This document shows positions 55,303-61,356 of a stretch of DNA of 64,000 nt, piece after piece. The stretch spans positions 186,001 through 250,000 of the forward strand of contig NZ_CP039853.1 in NCBI RefSeq assembly GCF_006228385.1. The letters are read 5' to 3'. Origin of the DNA: Salinimonas iocasae (lineage in GTDB: Bacteria; Pseudomonadota; Gammaproteobacteria; Enterobacterales; Alteromonadaceae). Position 1 is the stretch's first letter, and each line of letters begins with the position of its first letter. Under the pieces are notes generated by a model. It was not told the DNA's origin. It ran no database searches and worked only from the letters and a program-made list of their open reading frames with translations. The translations under genes were made by a program, and so were the position numbers.

Positions 55303-56283
55303 TTGCCAACACTGACAAAATCAAAACAAGACTGCCCGACCGTTTTCGCCCTAAACGGTACCAGCGAAGATAGTGCATCGTATGCACTGGGATGGACGTT
55401 GTTACAGTCATCCCATTTACTGACCACATTGCTTGAATCACTGAACTGCCCGGCCACGCCGGATATTGTTGAAAGAACTGAAATACTTTTACAGGCGCAC
55501 CATAAAAATGGTGGCTACAGCGACTTAGAATTGCTCTGCGTAGGAGAATTTCATCTTGTTTTCGAAGCTAAGAAGCATTGGAGCCTGCCAGGCAACAAAC
55601 AACTGCTGCTATATGCATCACGCTTTAATCCTGAACGCACCCCCCTGTGTAAGGTGATCACGGTGAGTGCAGCCAGTGATGATTATGCCGCCCGAAACCT
55701 ACCAACCACGGTTAATGATTACCCCCTCACTCACATTTCGTGGGGTAAGCTGGCCAGTATGGCGAAAAGAAACAAGTCAGTAAGCGGTTCATCAATTGAA
55801 AAGCTTTGGCTTAGCCAATTGCAAAAACACCTCAAAGGATATGATCTTATGACCCCGCCGAACGACAACCAAGCTTATTGCGTAGTGTTATCAACCGACG
55901 AACTACGACCCGGGTATACCTGGGTTGATGTCGTTGAAAAAGACAGCGCTTATTTCCATCCGGTAGGCTTAAACGGCTGGCCATCGTCGCCTCCCAACTA
56001 CATCGCTTTTCGTAAACATGGAAAACTGCTGTCAGTTCACCACATTGACTCCTACAATGTCGTCACTGACTTAAGCACTATCAATCCGAACTGGCCAAAT
56101 ACGACAGTGGATCATTTTGTCTATTCACTCGGGCCCGCCATGGTTCCGCCCAGGGCTATCAAAAACGGAAAAATTTATGCAAGCGGACGGGTATGGTGTG
56201 CCCTCGACACCTTATTAAGTGGCGCACACGACACCATCCAGGATGCACGAAACGAGACTAAGCGACGATTGAAGGATGTATAA
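55303..56283 (+). CDS. PD-(D/E)XK nuclease-like hypothetical protein
   Basis: TTG start with AGGAA upstream; no better start nearby. The 326-residue protein has GGYSDLELLCVGEFHLVFEAKKHW, where Asp74, Glu88 and Lys90 fit the D...(D/E)xK nuclease signature in a strand-turn-strand setting. PLTHISWGKL and DVVEKDSAYF follow. The C-terminal half (~190-326) is not recognised and may be a specificity or partner-binding domain. It is 72 bp upstream of a Tus-family gene on the same strand. Neither restriction methylase nor helicase partners are seen. Confidence 0.6.
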   Translation: MPTLTKSKQDCPTVFALNGTSEDSASYALGWTLLQSSHLLTTLLESLNCPATPDIVERTEILLQAHHKNGGYSDLELLCVGEFHLVFEAKKHWSLPGNKQLLLYASRFNPERTPLCKVITVSAASDDYAARNLPTTVNDYPLTHISWGKLASMAKRNKSVSGSSIEKLWLSQLQKHLKGYDLMTPPNDNQAYCVVLSTDELRPGYTWVDVVEKDSAYFHPVGLNGWPSSPPNYIAFRKHGKLLSVHHIDSYNVVTDLSTINPNWPNTTVDHFVYSLGPAMVPPRAIKNGKIYASGRVWCALDTLLSGAHDTIQDARNETKRRLKDV

Positions 56284-56355
56284 GTAACTGTTCCCCTGAT
56301 CGCGGTCAAAAGATATACTGTACATAATAACAGCTTTTGATTGCGAGGAGCAGGC

Positions 56356-57237
56356 GTGAACTTACTGCAGTTGTACATGACCGATATAGAAAGTGGGCTT
56401 AACGAGCTCTGTGAATTGGTTCGCAAGTACGCACAACCGGAGGGGGCCGTTATATTTTCGCTCCCCCGAATCAGTAAAGAGGATGAAGCACGACTCATCG
56501 CTGATGATTACGATGCGATACCAGTAACGCCCCTTTATGGCCAATTCGCCATCAATGAGGCTATTCGCGCTTACAAGGATATGTATGTTATCGAGAGTGA
56601 CATTTCACGTCGTTTTGTCCAAAAGTATCCTGGCCTTATCCCGCTAAGCTGTAGCTGGGGGGAGCTGGCGGCAGCTGTGGACAAAGTTAACCAGGCGAAA
56701 ATGAACTTTCGTAACGAAGTTCAAAAGTATGATGATGCCGCAGAAAAGTTTTTTGAAGTGCACGACCGGTTTAACTACCTAATCACAACCATGGCTTATC
56801 GCCGAATATATGCCTATGAAGGCGATCATAAAGGGTTCTATTTTAACTGGTCTCGCCGCCCCCGGGTTGAAACTCATACCGCATCGCAGTGGATAGAAAA
56901 GTTGAATAGCGCTCGTTACACCATCCCTCCTAACCATTCAAAATCATCCTGGAATGCGCTGGTGGATCAGGAGCAGCAATTAATCGCTGATTGCGGTTCA
57001 GAGAAGCTCAGCATGCGCAGACCAATCAAGTTACGTCCGGAGTGCTCTGTGCGTGATGCCAATGGCATTATGAAGGGCTACAGCGCCGGCCTGCCTTTCT
57101 TATTGGCTGGACACACCGGGAAACAAAATTTCACAGTCCTTCAGGATTACACGCGAAAGCCAGCGCACAAGAGCAGTGCCAAATGGCAGTTGGTCGTAGA
57201 GCGGCCAAGGTTGTATAAGGCAAGTACAGGCGCATAA
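56356..57237 (+). CDS. tus-like: Tus-family replication terminus-site binding protein
   Basis: GTG at 56356 has GAGGAG five bases upstream, better than the TTG at 56341. The 293-residue protein follows E. coli Tus (309) along its length. [13 protein letters not shown] (33-44) corresponds to [25 protein letters not shown] then [21 protein letters not shown] corresponds to ITLNAYRTLTVL then [29 protein letters not shown] (221-228) matches KRPVKVQP, and [14 protein letters not shown] the C-terminus. Tus bound to Ter arrests one replication fork direction. Plasmid copies are known. An autoregulatory Ter site upstream would be expected; AGATATACTGTACATAATAA (56311-56330) is the only loose candidate I see. 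Confidence 0.82.
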   Translation: [293 protein letters not shown]

Positions 57238-57258
57238 CAATCTCTACTATGCGCTTCC

Positions 57259-57420
57259 TTATCTATCGTCTTTAAAACAACCTTTAACAAATGCGCTTAG
57301 CTCATCGAAGGTATAACTTTCAAAAGAATCAGGGTCCTCTTTTAGCTGTCTCAATCTTTCTTGGACGTCAGATATTACAGCTTGATTATAGGAACCTGGG
57401 TCAGTTGATTTTTCATCCAC
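57259..57420 (-). CDS. 53-aa hypothetical protein
   Basis: A strong AAGGAGG seven bases before the GTG complementary to 57418-57420 decides the start (VDEKSTDPGSYNQAV); the longer frame has no such site. The small acidic protein ends in FDELSAFVKGCFKDDR. It faces the Tus-like gene convergently. Function unknown. Confidence 0.6.
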   Translation of the reverse strand: MDEKSTDPGSYNQAVISDVQERLRQLKEDPDSFESYTFDELSAFVKGCFKDDR

Positions 57421-57565
57421 GATTCCGCCTCCTTTCTGTTTTTTATTAGAATGAGAGCACAATAAGCGTTAAGAACCGCACCGGTCTCCAGAGCTAAATT
57501 GTATACCAATTATCACACAGAGAAAGAGGGGGTCTGCTTTAGACAAACAGCAGACATTCAACGCC

Positions 57566-58435
57566 TCAAACACCGGCGCAACCTAGTTTCGTCCGAGTGC
57601 TTTGATTTGTCAGGCATTTGTCCAGTACATTTAAAGTTTGCTTTACCTTTAATTGAGCTTCGTGAATCCAGCCCCCATCACGGCTCAAATATTCATCAAA
57701 ACTTCTTAGCAAAGTTATTAGCTCATCGATATTATCTAAACCAACCTTAACTTTATCAGAAGCATCTTTGATTCTACGGGTCGACAGGTTTCCTTTAGGC
57801 GGAATCCCCATGTCTAAAAAGTGATACCCATTAACGAGTTCAATTGCAGATAAAACTGCAATATCCATTAGGTGTTGCGGATCAGAATCAACACCAATTT
57901 TGCTCCGAAATACTGAAGCGATTCTTGGCTGTAGATACTCGATAAATGAAACATGCTGACTTGATTCATTTTGGTGAGGAGGAGCACCACTTCCATCATC
58001 GAATGGCAGAGAGCGAATATACGCGTCTTTAACTAATGACAATGCCATTAGACACTCTTCATCTAAAAACAATTGATGATGATAAAAGAGCTCTTCAAAC
58101 TCTCTCCGCCCGTTTGAAGGAACAGGTTCATACAACCCTACTTCAGGGTCATAGTGAGACACCCACTCTTTGTTGATTTGGGCCATTTTAGTTATTAATG
58201 TTGCAAACGCATCTCTTTGATGATCAAAGAACAGTGAGGTTCGCAGTTGTGAAACCTGATTTTCGTGCTTAATCGCTTCCACTTTTGAATTTAATTCAGT
58301 TTTATAGCTTTCTAATTTTTCCGCGTATTCATGTTTAATAGATTGTTTCAGCCTCTCTGAAATCCATCCTTGGGCAAGCCAAACCAAAACCGCACCACTA
58401 AAGCCACCAGATAATATGCTGAACAAGTATTCCAT
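57566..58435 (-). CDS. Membrane-anchored helical protein, unknown
   Basis: The 289-residue protein has one N-terminal hydrophobic segment (LFSILSGGFSGAVLVWLAQ), a coiled coil (~25-70, YAEKLESYKTELNSKVEAIK) and an alpha-helical domain with no recognised catalytic motif. The first base of its ribosome site (CAGGAGA) lies a few bases from the attC-like site that separates it from the next leftward gene, so it may be a cassette gene. Confidence 0.7.
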   Translation of the reverse strand: MEYLFSILSGGFSGAVLVWLAQGWISERLKQSIKHEYAEKLESYKTELNSKVEAIKHENQVSQLRTSLFFDHQRDAFATLITKMAQINKEWVSHYDPEVGLYEPVPSNGRREFEELFYHHQLFLDEECLMALSLVKDAYIRSLPFDDGSGAPPHQNESSQHVSFIEYLQPRIASVFRSKIGVDSDPQHLMDIAVLSAIELVNGYHFLDMGIPPKGNLSTRRIKDASDKVKVGLDNIDELITLLRSFDEYLSRDGGWIHEAQLKVKQTLNVLDKCLTNQSTRTKLGCAGV

Positions 58436-58448
58436 TCTGTCTCCTGAT

Positions 58449-58554
58449 GCCTAACGCTAAGCTTTGAGCTTTGGGACGCAGACATGGGCTATAATCGCTG
58501 AGCGGCCCCGTGTTCGCGTCCCAGCGACTGAAGGGAGTACCAACAGCGTTATGT
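58449..58554 (-). repeat. attC: attC-like integron recombination site
   Basis: On the minus strand the 106-bp stretch starts ACATAAC-GCT, immediately at the stop of the gene at 58554, and ends AGC-GTTAGGC, just before the ribosome site of the gene at 58435. Outer arms TAACGCT/AGCGTTA pair over 7 bp and inner arms GCGTCCC/GGGACGC pair over 7 bp. GTTAGGC fits the 1R core GTTRRRY. The whole has the imperfect dyad symmetry of a 59-base element. Confidence 0.65.
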
Positions 58555-59144
58555 TAGTTTGCATTGATACGGCCTTTTTCGTTTAGAGTCTTGATTAATT
58601 CTTTAAAAGCGTTTGCACACCTCACGTGAGATGAGGCGTTGTATTGGTTTTCATACTCACGCACGTCGAGTAGAAACAGGTGCATATTATTCCTAATATC
58701 CCAAACCCAATTTAAGTCGTCGTGCAATGATTGGGAAACAATCCCCTGACTTAAAAGATACTCAGAACGCTTTTTAAATGAGCGTTGTTTCCCAACTATA
58801 CCTACTAAATAATCCGAAAGAATTCCTTCAACAAGAGCGCCACCAAGAAAAATAAACATTTTTATTAGCATGTCTTTAGCAGTAGCAGATATATCTGTTC
58901 TTACTAAAAGCCACAGAACGCTATCTGTCAGAATTAATGTATAAGAGAGGTTCGCCCTAAGTTCTTTTGACTGTACAAAGCTGAGCCTGTTCCGTTGTTC
59001 GCTTGCAGTTCTCAGGTAACCACGGGGAAAACGGACTTTAGCATCTGGGCGATTTTCTCGGCCACAATAATCTTGAATTTCCTGAAGCAAAAGCCCTGCT
59101 TTCTTAACGGCAGCTGCTAATTCTTCGTCCGTTTCTATAGTCAT
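58554..59144 (-). CDS. Hypothetical cassette-type protein with membrane segment
   Basis: The 196-residue protein has a hydrophobic stretch in the middle (MLIKMFIFLGGALVEGILSDYLVG) and a C-terminal helical region with WDIRNNMHLFLLDVREYENQ. The RNNMH run recalls HEPN-type motifs but has one residue too few between Arg and His for the classical form. Stop directly abuts the attC-like site, as for a gene cassette. Function unknown. Confidence 0.65.
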   Translation of the reverse strand: MTIETDEELAAAVKKAGLLLQEIQDYCGRENRPDAKVRFPRGYLRTASEQRNRLSFVQSKELRANLSYTLILTDSVLWLLVRTDISATAKDMLIKMFIFLGGALVEGILSDYLVGIVGKQRSFKKRSEYLLSQGIVSQSLHDDLNWVWDIRNNMHLFLLDVREYENQYNASSHVRCANAFKELIKTLNEKGRINAN

Positions 59145-59517
59145 CCTTGTTTCCTAAAAACCAACATTTAAATGATGCGGCCCTAAGAACCGCATATTAA
59201 TTTTTATCATACGAGGCCACCTCCCGCTATCCCTTGCTGAGACTGAGCTGGCATCACATCCTATATATTACGAACCTATTTATATTCGAAGACCGGTTCG
59301 CAAATAAATATATCACTATTGGCATTTTACAGCTTTACACCGCCAAGTCATACACTTAGGCGTACGCAAAACAGCTGAGTGTAAAATAAAACGAACAGGT
59401 GTCTTGAGGGACAAAAATGAACGGCAGCAATACGTACACAGCAGCCGTTCAAGGGGTTAGGGCTTCAAAATCACAGGATGCGGATAGCAAAATACGTTAA
59501 TTCTTGTGAAATATCAG
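59145..59517. other. Intergenic region with hairpins and a repeated 18-mer
   Basis: ATGCGG...CCGCAT hairpin at 59174-59203. GCCAAGTCATACACTTAG at 59342-59359 nearly repeats 52695-52712. A 27-codon frame at 59417-59500 lies over a GAACGGC/GCCGTTC hairpin and is not convincing as a gene. Confidence 0.45.
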
Positions 59518-59751
59518 TTAGGCACAACTCATACTATCTTTGGGTGTACTACACGACACCAACGATAGCGGGGCAGTTATATCATACGTCCACCCCATCA
59601 CATCAGCAGGCAATACTTCATACTCGAAAGCGTATTCTGTCAGCCTGAAACAGGCTCCGTCAAAGTAGGCTTTCGTTACAAAAAAAGGTTGGCCAATCAT
59701 GAGCAAAACTGGTTCGCCCAGTGCAGGAAATTTAGACACTGGAGAGTACAC
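59518..59751 (-). CDS. 77-aa hypothetical protein
   Basis: GTG complementary to 59749-59751 is preceded by GAAGGAAAG with good spacing; a TTG five codons earlier is the alternative. The protein (YSPVSKFPALGEPVLLMIGQ, FRLTEYAFEYEVLPADVMGW) has beta-strand character and no signal. Resembles no family I can name. Confidence 0.5.
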   Translation of the reverse strand: MYSPVSKFPALGEPVLLMIGQPFFVTKAYFDGACFRLTEYAFEYEVLPADVMGWTYDITAPLSLVSCSTPKDSMSCA

Positions 59752-60113
59752 CTTGCTTTCCTTCAAAATAAAAAAGTATAGAGGAAGAGATGGACAGAGA
59801 AACTGTACAAAGTAGCAGAATGTAAGAAGCTATATGAGATAAAAGCAGCAATGGTCCGGGCGTCGCTGATTCACCTATGTTTATATTTGACAGATATTGA
59901 AAGCAATCTTTAATCTCTGTGTCAATTTGTCAGGCAGTATCCTTTTGTAGAGCAAGCAATATCACAGATGTCAATACTTGTATAAATAAGAAGCGAATTC
60001 AGCTTTAAATTCAATTATCCCGATTTATTGTAGTTATTTCCTATATTTTGATATGCATACGCCCTAAAGTGCCCTCGTCGTTATGACTAGTAGTATTTAT
60101 AAGGAATTATTTA

Positions 60114-60713
60114 ATGAAACGCACTTTAGTTGCAGCTGCAATCGCCACTTTTTCAATGAACGCATTCTCTGCCCAGACTTTCTCTGATGGTCCTGCCTGG
60201 GATTTTGTTGAAGCTGGCTATCAAGTTGCTGACGTCGACGACGTCGATGTATTCGAACCATCGGGTTTTGACATTGAAGGCTCTATGCTGGTCGGTGAAA
60301 ACTTTTTTGTAAACGGTGGGTATCGCAACCTTGATGATGAAGAAATGGGCGTCGAGCTTGAACTGAGCCAATTGAGCCTGGGTGTGGGATATCGTTACGG
60401 CATGACAAAAAGCACAGATGTATTTGCAACTGTAAGTTTTGAAAATCTGGATGCTGAAGTAAACTTTGAAGGTGAGAACTTTTTCGCTGGCGATGAAAAC
60501 GGCTTTGGTGTTGCTATTGGTGTTCGCTCCATGGTTATCGACCAGCTTGAGCTGTCAGCACAGGTTAAGCAAATTGAGTTGGATGAAACATCAAATACCG
60601 GTTTTAAAGCTGGAATAAATTATTACTTCACACCTGCATTTGCTATCGGTGCGACCTATGAAGACCGTGATGAATTCTCATTCACCGGTGCGCATGTTCG
60701 CTACGCATTTTAA
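60114..60713 (+). CDS. Small outer-membrane beta-barrel protein
   Basis: The 199-residue protein has a signal peptide (MKRTLVAAAIATFSMNAFSA), alternating amphipathic strands (LSLGVGYRYGM, FATVSFENLDAEVNF, AIGATYEDRDEFSF) and a C-terminal aromatic RYAF as needed for BAM recognition. Predicted about eight strands, very acidic, typical of marine bacteria. AAGGA precedes the ATG. Followed by a strong terminator. Confidence 0.85.
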   Translation: MKRTLVAAAIATFSMNAFSAQTFSDGPAWDFVEAGYQVADVDDVDVFEPSGFDIEGSMLVGENFFVNGGYRNLDDEEMGVELELSQLSLGVGYRYGMTKSTDVFATVSFENLDAEVNFEGENFFAGDENGFGVAIGVRSMVIDQLELSAQVKQIELDETSNTGFKAGINYYFTPAFAIGATYEDRDEFSFTGAHVRYAF

Positions 60714-60718
60714 TAATT

Positions 60719-60742
60719 AGCGGGCTTCAGGCCCGCTTTTTT
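60719..60742 (+). terminator. Rho-independent terminator after the outer-membrane gene
   Basis: AGCGGGC-ttcag-GCCCGCT stem followed by six T's, six bases after the stop. Confidence 0.93.
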
Positions 60743-60921
60743 CCTCTCACATTATCTTCACCAACCACCAGCATTTTTTCCCTTTTCCGGCTTATAGTCA
60801 TTACACTTAGCGCATTTGAACTTTTGCTCATCGCTTCAAAATTAAAAAGTCTTGGATTTATCATGTATTAATGTAAGCATAGCGAAATATATATGCTTAT
60901 AAGACATTTACGATAATCCTT

Positions 60922-61317
60922 ATGACTGATTTTACCGATACGTTAACCCACCAAAGAAAGCTTCAGGCAGCAACCAACGAACTGACAGTCGAGCAGCTCG
61001 AAGACATTCGCACAAAGCTTGAAAACATCATTGAAAAGCGACGCGAGAAGGCAGCGGCACTGGAAGCTGAAAAAGCAGAGAAAAACAATAAGATTGAGAG
61101 CGTGCTGGCGCTTCTTCAAGAAGAGGGGCTCTCTCTTGATGATTTGACAGATAGCAATAAACCTTCGAAAAATACCGGCAAGAAACGTCCTATTAAGTAT
61201 CGCCTGGTTGACCATCAGGGGAAGGAGCATTTGTGGACAGGTATTGGTCGGATGCCAAAGGTTTACAAGCAGGCTTTAGATAACGGTAATCAGCTTGAAG
61301 AATACGAAATCAAGTAA
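60922..61317 (+). CDS. H-NS-family nucleoid protein
   Basis: The 131-residue protein has an N-terminal coiled-coil oligomerisation part (LEDIRTKLENIIEKRREKAAALE) and the C-terminal H-NS DNA-binding domain (KYRLVDHQGKEHLWTGIGRMPK), with a GIGRMPK loop in place of the usual QGR/RGR AT-hook-like motif. Plasmid-encoded H-NS proteins are thought to silence AT-rich plasmid genes and limit fitness cost. Convergent with the conjugation ATPase. Confidence 0.9.
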   Translation: MTDFTDTLTHQRKLQAATNELTVEQLEDIRTKLENIIEKRREKAAALEAEKAEKNNKIESVLALLQEEGLSLDDLTDSNKPSKNTGKKRPIKYRLVDHQGKEHLWTGIGRMPKVYKQALDNGNQLEEYEIK

Positions 61318-61334
61318 TAACGATAGATACAAAA

Positions 61335-61354
61335 AAGGGGCTTTCAAGCCCCTT
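61335..61354. terminator. Bidirectional terminator between H-NS-like and conjugation genes
   Basis: AAGGGGCT-ttca-AGCCCCTT with A-run on the left and T-rich flank on the right serves both convergent genes. Confidence 0.9.
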
Positions 61355-61356
61355 TC

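Noticed and set aside
58554..59144. HEPN ribonuclease assignment for the 196-aa protein
   Set aside because: RNNMH has three, not four, residues between Arg and His, and no nucleotidyltransferase partner is adjacent.
59417..59500. 27-codon frame MNGSNTYTAAVQG with GAGGG upstream
   Set aside because: Very short and coincident with a GAACGGC/GCCGTTC hairpin; could equally be part of a small RNA or chance.
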